Source: Niabella pedocola
GTDB lineage: Bacteria > Bacteroidota > Bacteroidia > Chitinophagales > Chitinophagaceae
Direction of reading: 5' to 3'
NCBI RefSeq assembly: GCF_021044425.1
Contig: NZ_JAJNEC010000001.1
Span: 124,001-188,000 of the forward strand
Length of the DNA stretch: 64,000 bases
In this document: one piece after another, positions 9,094 to 17,820 of the stretch
How the letters are laid out: each line of letters begins with the position of its first letter
Numbering within the stretch: position 1 is the stretch's first letter
Translations under genes and position numbers: made by a program
Notes under the pieces: generated by a model
Seen by the model: only the letters and a program-made list of their open reading frames with translations
The model's database searches: none
Told to the model about the DNA's origin: nothing

Positions 9094-9474
9094 ATGAAGC
9101 TCAGTACACTTTTAAGCATCGCCTCCGTTTATATGGTTTTAGCCGGGCTTGGATTTATTTTATTTCCGCAGGCATTTGGCCGGGGAGCGGTACCCTCAGA
9201 TGCTTCCCCGGCTTTGATTGCCTATCTGCGGCTCATAGGAAGCCCTATGCTAGGGATTTCAGTTCTTAATTGGATGTCCAGAAAGGAAGGTCCATCTACA
9301 GCCCGTAATGCAATAATAATAGGTAATACCGTTGGCTTCGCAGTAATCGCCGCCCTGGATATTTGGGGACTGTTTAATGATGCAAGGCCCGCTACTAAAG
9401 TATTTGTGGTTATACACCTGCTCTTCACGCTTGCCTTTCTCATCCTGGGCCGAAAGAACATCTTAAAGGGATAA
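9094..9474 (+). CDS. Small four-helix inner-membrane protein (DUF4345/DoxX-like)
   Basis: The 126-residue protein has four predicted membrane helices: about 5-26 (LLSIASVYMVLAGLGFILFP), 43-62, 73-93 and 102-121. This size and topology, with a helix-breaking FP after the first helix and a conserved-looking RLIGSPMLGI segment, resemble small membrane families such as DUF4345 and DoxX-like proteins. No catalytic or metal-binding residues are apparent. It is a single-gene unit: the next gene is convergent, and an AT-rich leader (AAATAAATAAAAATC) precedes the ATG. The assignment is by general resemblance, not a firm family match. Confidence 0.7.
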   Translation: MKLSTLLSIASVYMVLAGLGFILFPQAFGRGAVPSDASPALIAYLRLIGSPMLGISVLNWMSRKEGPSTARNAIIIGNTVGFAVIAALDIWGLFNDARPATKVFVVIHLLFTLAFLILGRKNILKG

Positions 9475-9578
9475 GCGATACAAGAGCAGCACGAAGATGC
9501 CCGTATGGGTTTATGCCGCTGATTTTAAGGCTTCTTACGGTGTTTTATATAAGGCCGAAAAATAAAAGGTGCCGTTTT

Positions 9579-10280
9579 TTAAAAAGAAATCATCTTTAGC
9601 AGTCCCGTTTTAAAGTTGTCGCTCAGCGGCAATTCAATAGCGCCAAGATTAACAAGGTCTCTTTTTACAGACGCTATTTTGTCTACTGCTACAATGTAGG
9701 ATTTGTGTATCCGTACAAAACGGTAGGGCAATAATTTGTCTTCTATATGGCGCATGCTCATTTTAGTAATTACAGGCTTTGCCGTTGATATTAAGAATAT
9801 TTTGATATAGTCTTTCATACCCTCGATATAAAGAATGTCTGCAATCGTAATTTTTACCTGTTTGTATTCTACATATACAAAAAAGTACCCCGCCAGCTCT
9901 TCCTTGTAGATGGCTTTTTGTTGCAGGGCGAAAATATCCTGCGCTTTGTTACATGCTTTTAAGAAACGTTCGAACGAGACGGGTTTTAGCAAATAGTCAA
10001 TCGCATTCAGCTCAAAGCCTTCGAGCGCATGCTCTTTATAAGCAGTTATGAAAATGACCATCGGGGGCGCTTTTAATGTTTGCACAAATTGTAAACCGTT
10101 CAATCCCGGCATTTGAATATCAAGAAAAATCAGGTCTATATTTTCTTTATGCAGGATATCGGCGGCTTCCATCGCGTTTTTACACCGGGCTGCCAGCTTC
10201 AGAAAAGGTACCTGCTGAATATTGTCTACCAACAGATCCAGGACTAGCTTCTCATCGTCTACGGCTATACAGTTTATCAT
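9579..10280 (-). CDS. LytTR-family response regulator
   Basis: This 233-residue protein has an N-terminal receiver domain (about 1-118) with the acidic pair D8/D9, phospho-acceptor D54 in IFLDIQMPG, and the conserved Lys in LLKPVSFERF. A C-terminal LytTR DNA-binding domain follows (about 135-232; IADILYIEGMKDYIKI, FVRIHKSYIV). Such regulators bind direct repeats upstream of their targets when phosphorylated by a LytS/YehU-type kinase. The gene overlaps the upstream kinase gene by four bases (ATGA type), so the pair is translationally coupled. No target is marked in the sequence; the nearby receptor operon is a candidate by position. Confidence 0.93.
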   Translation of the reverse strand: MINCIAVDDEKLVLDLLVDNIQQVPFLKLAARCKNAMEAADILHKENIDLIFLDIQMPGLNGLQFVQTLKAPPMVIFITAYKEHALEGFELNAIDYLLKPVSFERFLKACNKAQDIFALQQKAIYKEELAGYFFVYVEYKQVKITIADILYIEGMKDYIKIFLISTAKPVITKMSMRHIEDKLLPYRFVRIHKSYIVAVDKIASVKRDLVNLGAIELPLSDNFKTGLLKMISF

Positions 10281-11278
10281 ATAAGGGTGAGTTTTAAATG
10301 AACAGCGAAGATATGCCCGCTGTCGGTAATCACGAGTTCATGCCTGGCCGGGTATAAAAGTTGTAACCTGTTTTTTACATTGGTTAATCCTATACCGGAA
10401 TTTTTATCCTTGCTGCCGCTATTTTCAGAATAATTGTTAGCGATGTCAAATGTTAAAGCATTTTCTATTTCAGTAAGTTGAATCGAAATAAAAGCATCCT
10501 CAACCAGGCCGATACCATGTTTAAAGGCATTTTCCACGAAGGGAATCAATAGCATCGGCTCAATCTGCCTGTCCGTATTATTGACATTGATCGCTACATT
10601 TATTTTCACATCATTGTCAAACCGCAGCCTTTGCAATGCAATGTAATTGTGGAGATGATCCGCTTCATTTGGTATGGATATCCGGCTGTTTTGAGAATCA
10701 TACAGCATATAGCGCAGTAGGTCTGATAACCTGATCAGGGATGGCTCCAGTATATCCGATTTTTGCCGTGCCAGTGCAACCATATTCGTCATCATGTTAA
10801 ATAGAAAATGAGGGCTCATCTGAGACCGCAGAAACTTCAGTTCCGATGATAATTGCTGTGCCCGGGCTTCTTTTTCCAGCCGTTCAAATTTTACCCGATC
10901 GCTGATGAGCCTGAATAAAATACCGGTTAGCAAAAAAGGGATTACGGCAAAAAATATAATCCGCCGGTTTTCTTCTGTCAATAAAAAAGCAGGATTCTGC
11001 TGAAGAAATAGCAGTTTAACCTGGTAGGAAATAATGACAGTGGCAAAGACACAAACTATATACAGCCACCAGCGTTTTCGCGTAAGCAAATAAGGATACA
11101 GAACATATACATTCAGGTAGAAAATGCCGATATGAAAAAGATTGCTTATTGGGAAATACCCTCTGGGCAGCCCGCCAAAGGGTTCTCCCGCTATGGTAAT
11201 AAAGGGGATAATGTAAAGTACCGTCCACACCAACAGGTGCATGCCGGGTACAAAATATTTTTGTGCTCTTAAGTTCAT
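10277..11278 (-). CDS. Sensor histidine kinase of the LytS/YehU (His_kinase) family
   Basis: The 333-residue protein has four predicted membrane helices in the first 125 residues, then a short coiled segment and the His_kinase domain. The phospho-accepting histidine is H157 in the family motif SPHFLFN, and the ATPase N box is visible as LLIPFVENAFKHG. No extracytoplasmic sensory domain is present, so the signal is probably sensed in or at the membrane. It is cotranscribed with the LytTR regulator immediately downstream, with overlapping stop and start codons. This is the standard arrangement in Bacteroidota. The stimulus is unknown. Confidence 0.93.
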   Translation of the reverse strand: MNLRAQKYFVPGMHLLVWTVLYIIPFITIAGEPFGGLPRGYFPISNLFHIGIFYLNVYVLYPYLLTRKRWWLYIVCVFATVIISYQVKLLFLQQNPAFLLTEENRRIIFFAVIPFLLTGILFRLISDRVKFERLEKEARAQQLSSELKFLRSQMSPHFLFNMMTNMVALARQKSDILEPSLIRLSDLLRYMLYDSQNSRISIPNEADHLHNYIALQRLRFDNDVKINVAINVNNTDRQIEPMLLIPFVENAFKHGIGLVEDAFISIQLTEIENALTFDIANNYSENSGSKDKNSGIGLTNVKNRLQLLYPARHELVITDSGHIFAVHLKLTLI

Positions 11279-11769
11279 GGTGCCTGCACTAAGTTACTGC
11301 AAGATAGGCAATAGAATATTTTGGCAGCAAGAGTGTAGACGAAGGAAGTAAATGAGAAGACAAAATAATTGAATAGTTCCGGTTGTAAAGGTTTGTGTAA
11401 AACCGTTTTCGGGTGGTGCGGATTGGTAGCACCCGCACGAACCCGATATGGCTTACATTGAAATACGACGCGAAAGAATATCGGTGTGCGATTCATTGAG
11501 TAGAAATATTAGGTCTTTGTAACGCCTGATAAAGAACATGTTGGATAGGATGTTCGAATCCCGGGGAGTATGCAGGCGGCGGATGTTCAATGGCAACATC
11601 ACTGGTATGAGCTGGCGGGGCCAAAACAACAGTGCCCCGATCCGGCGGTACGGCCATTTCTCCTTTCGGTGATTCGGCAGCCAAAGAAGGCAAAAATACC
11701 ATAAGCAGATCGGAGCCCTGGTTGAACGACCGTATACCTCAAAAGCCCTGTGTTGCGGTAGGGGGCTTT
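11279..11769. other. Gene-free stretch upstream of the histidine kinase
   Basis: About 490 bp carry no open frame that I can support. Short minus-strand frames exist but look like chance or eroded sequence. The segment near 11531 contains GTTCGAATCCC, which recalls a tRNA T-loop, but no cloverleaf surrounds it. The right end holds the terminator of the following minus-strand regulator gene. Confidence 0.4.
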
Positions 11770-11770
11770 T
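11741..11770 (-). terminator. Terminator after the membrane-anchored regulator
   Basis: AAAAGCCC (11741-11748) pairs with GGGCTTTT (11763-11770). On the minus strand this hairpin begins at the stop codon of the gene at 11770-12660 and ends in a short T run, fitting a terminator for that gene. Confidence 0.55.
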
Positions 11771-12660
11771 TAAGAGCTGATTTCAAGCTTATAGCCTTTG
11801 CCACGTACAACAACGATCTTGATGTTCGGATCAAATTCCAGTTTTTTTCTAAGTTTGGATATGAACATATCCAGGCTGCGCCCCACAATAACACCTTCGT
11901 CTTCCCATATCTCTTTTTGCAGCCGGCTTCGTTCTATAACCTGGTTGGGAGCCAGCGCGAAAATATGTAGTACACGGGTCTCAGTTCTGGTCAGCTCTAT
12001 GGCTTTTCCATTTGACATGAGTTTACGAGCCTCCGCATCGAACGAAAGGGACCCCAACGGGAGCGCACCAACAGGCTGACTGTCGGGCAAGGCCTTCCGC
12101 GGCTTAACAGATCTCAGAAAAATAAACCCCACAAATGCCAAACCCAACAGGGAGCCTAAAAAATATTTATTCGTTACCGTACCTATACCCGTTGGCTTAA
12201 ACTTAATATTTATCATATAACATGCTAAGGGTTGCTTTCTTCCTAAACAGGCTACAATATCATCTTTCTTATTTTTTGATATAGCATATCCATAAGCCAC
12301 TTTGGCGTTGGTACAATTCAATACGTTAACAACATAATCACTGGCAAGCGGGTCTTTGGATAACAAACGCTGGGTAGTATGCACCAGGGAGTCGGGCTGA
12401 AAACTAAAAGCCTTCTCAAAACTGATCTGGTATTCATTTTCGGTAAGCTTTTTTACAGGAAGCACCCTTGAGGTGCTGTCGCCCGACTGCAGGAGCGTTT
12501 CATGTCCGATCTGGCGGAGTAAAACTTCCCTCCGGGCAACGTCATAATCATCATTTCCGGTCATGCTGAAAGCCACACAGATGATGGAGGTAAACGAGAG
12601 CAATACCAACGCGAACAGGTACTTACGTTTCCCTGAGAGGAGATTTTGGCTATCAGACAT
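11770..12660 (-). CDS. Membrane-anchored winged-helix transcription regulator (ToxR/CadC-like layout)
   Basis: The 296-residue protein has a short cytoplasmic N terminus, a first membrane helix at about 13-32, a periplasmic region of roughly 130 residues, a second helix at about 165-183, and a cytoplasmic OmpR/PhoB-type winged helix at about 203-293 (LTRTETRVLHIFALAPNQVI, GRSLDMFISKLRKKL, VVRGKGYKL). There is no receiver domain. The layout is that of a one-component transmembrane regulator that senses outside the membrane and binds DNA inside, like ToxR or CadC but with the DNA-binding domain at the C terminus. The periplasmic part holds three cysteines (C116, C139, C147), which might form a disulfide. 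Four phased TTACA boxes lie immediately upstream of the start codon, suggesting autoregulation. A divergent gene starts 200 bp away. Confidence 0.85.
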   Translation of the reverse strand: MSDSQNLLSGKRKYLFALVLLSFTSIICVAFSMTGNDDYDVARREVLLRQIGHETLLQSGDSTSRVLPVKKLTENEYQISFEKAFSFQPDSLVHTTQRLLSKDPLASDYVVNVLNCTNAKVAYGYAISKNKKDDIVACLGRKQPLACYMINIKFKPTGIGTVTNKYFLGSLLGLAFVGFIFLRSVKPRKALPDSQPVGALPLGSLSFDAEARKLMSNGKAIELTRTETRVLHIFALAPNQVIERSRLQKEIWEDEGVIVGRSLDMFISKLRKKLEFDPNIKIVVVRGKGYKLEISS

Positions 12661-12663
12661 ACG

Positions 12664-12702
12664 ATTTACAATTTATTTACAAAGGTTACATTTTTATTTA
12701 CA
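12664..12702 (-). promoter_or_regulatory. Array of four TTACA (TGTAA) boxes, putative operator
   Basis: TTACA occurs at 12666, 12677, 12686 and 12698, in spacings of 11, 9 and 12 bp, so all boxes lie on about the same face of the helix. Three are part of the longer direct repeat ATTTACAA. The array begins four bases before the start codon of the membrane-anchored winged-helix regulator and faces the divergent gene at 12860. OmpR-type winged helices bind tandem repeats of this spacing, so autoregulation is plausible. Confidence 0.5.
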
Positions 12703-12859
12703 ATCCAAATTTCCAGGCTGAAAAACTGGAGGATAATTTCGCTGCATCCACTTTGATAGGATAGGTAAACAACGAAAATGCCTTAGTGTTTACTAAAAAA
12801 TGAAAGAAACTTCATTGACCGCTATTGGAATCGTATCTCTTTTACCCAAAAAATAAAAA

Positions 12860-13405
12860 ATGATGAAAAAAGTTATGTATTTGCTGATCTTACTGCTGGT
12901 GGTGGTAAGCGGACTGGTATTTGCTAATCGCGAAATTAAAAGTGAACCTTCTAAAAAACCGGCTCCCAAGCCACCCACTGCTGCCGAAATGAACGCCGGA
13001 TTGAAACAATGGGAGGCTACTCCTGAGGGTATAAAGTTCAAAAAATGGGAAGCCGCTCCGGAAGGAAAAAAAGTGCTTGACGGTGCAGCTAAAATACGCA
13101 GGCAAATAAATGCGGTGACCAATATGGAGGCGGTGGTGACCGCTCTTTCGCTTCCGCCCGGCTCACGATTGGGTTTCGGAGTGATGGTCCGGATTGATGG
13201 TGACGATTATATACTCAGTTTTGGGCTGGAAACAGCGAATGAATTTCAGCAATTGCGTAGCCTGAAAGTTAACGACAAACTAATTATCAGAAGCCATAGC
13301 GTATCGTACGCGCCCAAGTATGCATATCCAATTGTACAGGGCGACTATGTGGAACGCGATCGTAAAATAATGTATAAACGTGCCCCTCGCAAAGGCGGTT
13401 GCTAA
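12860..13405 (+). CDS. Secreted or membrane-anchored protein of unknown function
   Basis: The 181-residue product begins with a signal peptide or anchor (MMKKVMYLLILLLVVVSGLVFA). A Lys/Pro-rich linker (EPSKKPAPKPPTAAEMNAG) follows, then a short internal repeat (QWEATPEGIKFKKW / KWEAAPEGKKVLDG, about 50-75), and a C-terminal beta-rich domain (about 90-181; GFGVMVRIDGDDYILSFG). The last part reads like a small barrel or OB-like fold, but no family is recognised. The gene is divergent from the membrane-anchored regulator and shares a 200-bp intergenic region with it and its putative operator, so it may be a target of that regulator. Two adjacent ATG codons (12860, 12863) are possible starts. Confidence 0.7.
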   Translation: MMKKVMYLLILLLVVVSGLVFANREIKSEPSKKPAPKPPTAAEMNAGLKQWEATPEGIKFKKWEAAPEGKKVLDGAAKIRRQINAVTNMEAVVTALSLPPGSRLGFGVMVRIDGDDYILSFGLETANEFQQLRSLKVNDKLIIRSHSVSYAPKYAYPIVQGDYVERDRKIMYKRAPRKGGC

Positions 13406-13479
13406 GTAAACAATGCAATATTGAAATCATACCGATGGCGGATAGCAGCAATGATCCACGTACCAGGTTTTTTGGGGCA

Positions 13480-14034
13480 TTAAAGCCGATACCGGACCAA
13501 TGTTACACCGGATGAGAATTTTTCCATTTCCATCAATTCGAGCTTGTGGCGGTGCTCAATGTTTTGGAAAAGGGGCGTTCCCTTCCCCAAAATCACCGGA
13601 TGGATTGCAAGTCTCAGTTCGTCAACCAGGTTCAGATTGAGGAGCGTGCCAGCAATTTTTGCTCCTCCGTAAAGCCAGATATTTTTTCCCGGCTGCTGCT
13701 TTATGTGGTGTACCTGCTCCTGAATATTTGAGTTGATAAAAATCGCATCCGTTCCGTCGCCCTTAACGGTCTTTGAGAAAACATATTTGGTCATGCTGTT
13801 CAGCAAATGGAAAGCCCGGCGGAGTTTTTCATTTGCATTTTTCTCCGGCTGCTGGTTGCCCCACTTTTCGTAGGCGACCCTGCCATAGAATATCGTGTCT
13901 TTATCGCTCAGGATATCCATCAAAATATCGGCATAGTCGAACGCGTCGTCTTTTACAAGCCAATCAAGCTCCCCGTTTGGTCCTTCGATGAACCCATCAA
14001 AACTGATGGCAAGGTTTAAAATGATTTTTTTCAT
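13480..14034 (-). CDS. Dihydrofolate reductase-like (RibD C-terminal domain) protein
   Basis: With the start at 14034 (MKKIILNLAISFDGFIEG) the protein has 184 residues and covers the RibD C-terminal/DHFR-like reductase fold. Visible family features are the N-terminal strand with SFDGF, a dinucleotide-binding region (IWLYGGAKIAGTLLNLNLVD) and the closing HPVILGKGTPLF segment. Proteins of this group, often called YyaP/YwjB-like, are NADPH-dependent reductases of uncertain substrate. An upstream in-frame start at 14133 would add 33 residues that do not resemble the family, so I prefer the internal ATG. The gene stands alone and is convergent with the gene ending at 13405. Confidence 0.85.
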   Translation of the reverse strand: MKKIILNLAISFDGFIEGPNGELDWLVKDDAFDYADILMDILSDKDTIFYGRVAYEKWGNQQPEKNANEKLRRAFHLLNSMTKYVFSKTVKGDGTDAIFINSNIQEQVHHIKQQPGKNIWLYGGAKIAGTLLNLNLVDELRLAIHPVILGKGTPLFQNIEHRHKLELMEMEKFSSGVTLVRYRL

Positions 14035-14490
14035 GGGTATCGGTTGAATTACCATAACAAATACAAAGGATTCCCGTGCTGTTTCGCTGACAACCAAACC
14101 AGCACACCTGTTGCTTATTTTAGTTACAAACACCCCGCCAATCTTTCAACGAATGCAGTTGATCATACCAAATACAAAGGTGTTCTCACAATTTTGAGAC
14201 GGTCTTTCTGGTTACGCCGAAGACAGGTTACTGTATACAGCGGAAATATATCAGAAAATACTTTAGGCCGGATAGGGGAAATTGCTCTTAGCAACGTACT
14301 TATAGTAAGATACGTTTAATGAAATGATAGCGATCTGTAAACCGGTTGCTGAATTGGAAGCTGCTCTTTTCCAGCTTCCGGTTTCATCCCGGTATAGCAT
14401 TAACTAAATGCAGAAAGGAGCGTTCGGCTGCTTATCAGCGCTATTCATTTATGAAAACGCAGATCAATTTAAACCTTAAAAAAACGGTAT
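14035..14490. other. Gene-free stretch upstream of the GEVED protein
   Basis: About 455 bp between the divergent reductase gene and the GEVED-protein gene. The only longer frame (14044-14319, plus) lacks protein-like composition and I do not call it. No RNA gene or strong repeat was seen; promoters for both neighbours must lie here. Confidence 0.4.
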
Positions 14491-16146
14491 ATGAGAGCTA
14501 AAACCTATCTGTTAGTGGTGTTACTTTATGCTGCGCTTGGCAGTTATGCGCAAACGGTAGCCGGTGTCAGTGATATCGGAACCGGGTATTACAACGGCCA
14601 TATTTTTGCTACGTTTAACAACATTACGGGAACACCGCCCGTACTTACCGGAAGTTTGGGCAGTAATCCCTTTACGATTAATTTTTCAGGCAATACACAT
14701 CCCCTGTTATTTCTATCGGGTAATTATGGGCCTAACCGTCCTTCAAACAGCGGAGATTTCTCTGTACCCACCGTTGAGCTGGACTATTCACAAGTGCCGG
14801 CAACAAGCACCATTACGTTTACAAATACGCTTCAGCCGCTCGATCAAATGACGGTAATAGATATCGATAATGAAGAAAGTGTAGTATTTGAGTTTTTAAA
14901 CGCAGCCGGTAATCCTGTACCCGTTGCCGGTAATGTGCGGGCCTTATCCATTTCAAGCATGTCGCCCAGTTCTTCGCTCAATTTTCCTGATGCCACCAGC
15001 ATTGCCGTTAATACCGATCCCGGCAAATCAAACGATAACCTGGCCGACCAGGGATTTGCATTTGTAATGCTTACGAACGTAGTTAAAACGATCCGGTTTA
15101 CACAAACTGCACCCTCTGTTTCCGGTTCATGGAATTTTACATTTTCAAAAGGTACCCCTGATTTCGGAGATGCGCCGGTCTCTTATGGCAACGCCATGCA
15201 CCTGCCCTTAGCGGCTATGCTTAAAATGGGGGCCAATGGTCCCGATGCGGAAGCCACCTCAAGCGCTAATGCAACCGCTTCGGGTGATGATGTGGTTTCC
15301 GGCTCCACTGTAATTGATGATGAAGATGGGGTAACAAGCATTCCGGCAATAATCAATACCGGCCTGAAGGGACAGGTGATACCCACATATACAATTACCA
15401 CTACGGTTACAAACAATACCGGTATGAGCGCCAATGTGGTTGCCTGGATCGATTGGAACGGGAACGGAACATTTGAGGCCTCGGAAGCGGCTACCGTAAG
15501 TAGTGTGCCCACAGGCAGTAACAATGTGTCCCGTACCTTCACCTGGAGTAATCAAATCCTTACGGGAGCTACAGGGGCCACAAGAACCTATTTACGAATA
15601 AGAACAACAACAAACGCGTTGACATCCGGTATGCCCACCGGTTTTGCAACGGATGGAGAAGTAGAAGATTATGCCATTCCTTTTACTATTGCGCTTCCGG
15701 TTCAATTCGGGGATCTTTCCGCCGTTAGTAAAAACCATTCCCTTTCTGTAAACTGGAGTACATTAACGGAGTCCAATACCGATCATTTTGAAATAGAAGG
15801 TTCGAAAGATGGGGTTCATTTTAAAAAAATAGCAACGGTAGGCAGCAAGGCTGCCGGCGGCAATGCTTCCGGAAAATTAACGTATGCCTATGAAACTGAT
15901 TTCGATACGGCCACTGCTGTACTGTTTGGCTTTCCGGCGCTGCTGGCGTTAAGTCTGATCAGTATGAGAAGGCGGTATAAAATATTCGTTACCTCCCTGC
16001 TTATCGGTTGTATTACGATCGTTCACGGTTGCAGCGATAAGGAAATTGCTGATATCGATAATAGTGATCTTTTTATAAGAATCGTGCAGGTTGATAAAGA
16101 CGGGGGGCGAACAACCTCAAATGTGGTTAAAGTGGTAAAAGAGTAA
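14491..16146 (+). CDS. GEVED-domain surface protein with a hydrophobic insert in its C-terminal domain
   Basis: The 551-residue protein has a signal peptide (ending SYAQ), an N-terminal beta-rich region (about 25-215), and a GEVED domain (about 225-400) with DFGDAPVSYGNA, an Asp-rich stretch, VAWIDWNGNGTFE and FATDGEVEDY. The C-terminal part begins like a fibronectin-III-type domain of Bacteroidota surface proteins (LSVNWSTLTESNTDHFEIE) and ends with its last strands (IRIVQVDKDGGRTTSNVVKV). Between them stands a hydrophobic, Arg-bounded segment with FGFPALLALSLISMRRRYK and a lipobox-like CITIVHGC. The function is probably adhesion or surface binding. No Type IX secretion tail of the usual form is seen. 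A strong terminator follows, so it is a single-gene unit. Confidence 0.82.
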   Translation: MRAKTYLLVVLLYAALGSYAQTVAGVSDIGTGYYNGHIFATFNNITGTPPVLTGSLGSNPFTINFSGNTHPLLFLSGNYGPNRPSNSGDFSVPTVELDYSQVPATSTITFTNTLQPLDQMTVIDIDNEESVVFEFLNAAGNPVPVAGNVRALSISSMSPSSSLNFPDATSIAVNTDPGKSNDNLADQGFAFVMLTNVVKTIRFTQTAPSVSGSWNFTFSKGTPDFGDAPVSYGNAMHLPLAAMLKMGANGPDAEATSSANATASGDDVVSGSTVIDDEDGVTSIPAIINTGLKGQVIPTYTITTTVTNNTGMSANVVAWIDWNGNGTFEASEAATVSSVPTGSNNVSRTFTWSNQILTGATGATRTYLRIRTTTNALTSGMPTGFATDGEVEDYAIPFTIALPVQFGDLSAVSKNHSLSVNWSTLTESNTDHFEIEGSKDGVHFKKIATVGSKAAGGNASGKLTYAYETDFDTATAVLFGFPALLALSLISMRRRYKIFVTSLLIGCITIVHGCSDKEIADIDNSDLFIRIVQVDKDGGRTTSNVVKVVKE

Positions 16147-16196
16147 TCCGGAACCATTCGGAAAATATTTAAGATTTTTAAAATAGCGCAAGATGC

Positions 16197-16226
16197 AACA
16201 GCACGTTTATTCGTGCTGTTTTTTTT
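16197..16226 (+). terminator. Rho-independent terminator after the GEVED gene
   Basis: AACAGCACG (16197-16205) and CGTGCTGTT (16212-16220) form a perfect 9-bp stem with loop TTTATT, followed by six T residues. Confidence 0.9.
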
Positions 16227-16445
16227 GCTGCCTACCTGTTGGAAACCGTATCCTTTTATAGCATAATGTTAAATCCGAAAGAATGTATTGTCGTTTCCCG
16301 GAAACCACTGGTTGTGTATCAGGTCATTGACTATTCCTCCGGGTGGAGCCGTTCATAAATTCATACAGCCGGTTTACGGGTTCCTGTTAATTTATGTATC
16401 TTTCATTAGTAAACAATTTAATACGAATGATTGATGGGCTAATTT

Positions 16446-17510
16446 ATGTACGGTAAAATAATACAACACACAAATCTGGTATTGGCGTTATGCCTGTTTG
16501 GGTGCGCGGGTTCATCTGTTTCAAGGAAAACCAATGTGCTGGGGAACGGCAGTGGGGATCAACGCAAGGAGGCCGGTCACCCGGAGCAATCAGGCCAAAC
16601 AGCTGCTCAAACCCCGGTTCCGCAGGGCTCCGCAACGGTGAATAAGCAAACAGTATCCTATAAACCCTTTATTTCTAAAAATACCAACTGGACTGCTGAA
16701 CGTCTTGTTTATGGAAAGCCACAATATTATTTGTATAAAACAGATAGTCTTCAGAAGGCATATGCGCGCAGGATCTATGCTGAAAACATTAACAAGATCA
16801 TCGACCAGATCTCCGGGACCCCGGATGATCAAAAGAATCCTGCGGTAAATGCCGATAACTGGTATGCCGCTATTGATTTTAATATCCGGAAGCCCCAGTT
16901 TATCATCTTACATCATACATCCCAGCAGAGCGTGGAGCAAACGCTGTTCACGTTTTCTGTCCGTAAAACCGACGAAACAAGCGCACACTATGTAATTGGC
17001 CGGAACGGGACGGTGTACCAGATGTTGAACGATTATGTACGGTCTTATCATGCGGGTGCGGGAAAATGGGGCAATATCGTGGATATGAACTCCTGCAGCC
17101 TTGGTATTGAAATAGACAATGATGGAGAAAAAGAAAAGTTTACCCCGGAGCAGATCGATGCGCTCCTGAAACTTCTTTCATATCTTAAAGAAAAATACAG
17201 CATCCCCACCGGTAATATTATTGGGCACTCCGATTTTGCCGTGGGAAGAAAAGATGATCCAAGCGTGCTTTTCCCCTGGGCGCAGCTGGCGGCAGCGGGA
17301 TTCGGATTTTGGTATGATAAAAATCATTTAAAAGAGCCTCCTGCTAATTTTGATCCGGTTTTGGCCCTGCGGATCATCGGTTATAATATCGACGATGAGG
17401 GAAGGGCCATTGCCGCTTTTAAACATCATTTTATACAAACGGATGAATCCCAAAATTTAACGGCTGCTGATAAAAGGATCCTTTACAATGTAATGCTTCA
17501 TTACCGGTAG
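16446..17510 (+). CDS. Lipoprotein N-acetylmuramoyl-L-alanine amidase (Amidase_2 family)
   Basis: The 354-residue protein has a lipoprotein signal with lipobox LFGC (C20), a low-complexity Gln/Thr/Pro linker, and an Amidase_2/PGRP-type domain at about 150-300. Zinc ligands of the family are visible: the first His pair in FIILHHTS, H261 in the GHSDFAVGRKDDPS segment, and the Asp of KDDP; the AHYVIGRNGTVYQM and YHAGAG segments also fit. These enzymes cleave the amide between N-acetylmuramate and L-alanine in peptidoglycan. The lipid anchor places it at a membrane facing the periplasm, probably for cell-wall recycling or remodelling. It is not part of a visible operon. Confidence 0.87.
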   Translation: MYGKIIQHTNLVLALCLFGCAGSSVSRKTNVLGNGSGDQRKEAGHPEQSGQTAAQTPVPQGSATVNKQTVSYKPFISKNTNWTAERLVYGKPQYYLYKTDSLQKAYARRIYAENINKIIDQISGTPDDQKNPAVNADNWYAAIDFNIRKPQFIILHHTSQQSVEQTLFTFSVRKTDETSAHYVIGRNGTVYQMLNDYVRSYHAGAGKWGNIVDMNSCSLGIEIDNDGEKEKFTPEQIDALLKLLSYLKEKYSIPTGNIIGHSDFAVGRKDDPSVLFPWAQLAAAGFGFWYDKNHLKEPPANFDPVLALRIIGYNIDDEGRAIAAFKHHFIQTDESQNLTAADKRILYNVMLHYR

Positions 17511-17820
17511 CAGTGTTGGTTGCTCATCCGGGATAAAAGGGCATGAGCTGCTGGTACATGCCCGGTGATGCACAACGGTTTTTTGTCAAAGATAAATTTG
17601 TTCATAATCCTGGTAAACGAATTTACATTTTTGAAACGGGCCGGAAAATCTTCATTTTAATACAGGGGAAATAGGGCCGTAACCTGCTGCGGCCGTATTT
17701 CACATCGCAGTTTCCATTATATTTGAAATGCTGTTTCCCAAAACGGTGGTTGCCCTTTTGTTACCGGTACTTGTCAAAGGTTCCATCGGGTGCAGTTATT
17801 TCAAACAGAAAAAAACAGGC
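17511..17820. other. Upstream region of PUL 1
   Basis: About 310 bp before the first gene of PUL 1. It contains TTTG at 17597-17600 and TACATTTTTG from 17624, which loosely resemble the Bacteroidota -33 (TTTG) and -7 (TAnnTTTG) elements, but the 23-bp spacing is slightly long. An in-frame upstream ATG at 17728 exists, but the downstream start at 17821 fits the signal sequence better. Confidence 0.35.

Noticed and set aside
11525..11560. GTTCGAATCCC segment resembling a tRNA T-arm
   Set aside because: The bases before it do not form the T-stem partner and no acceptor, D or anticodon arm can be built around it.
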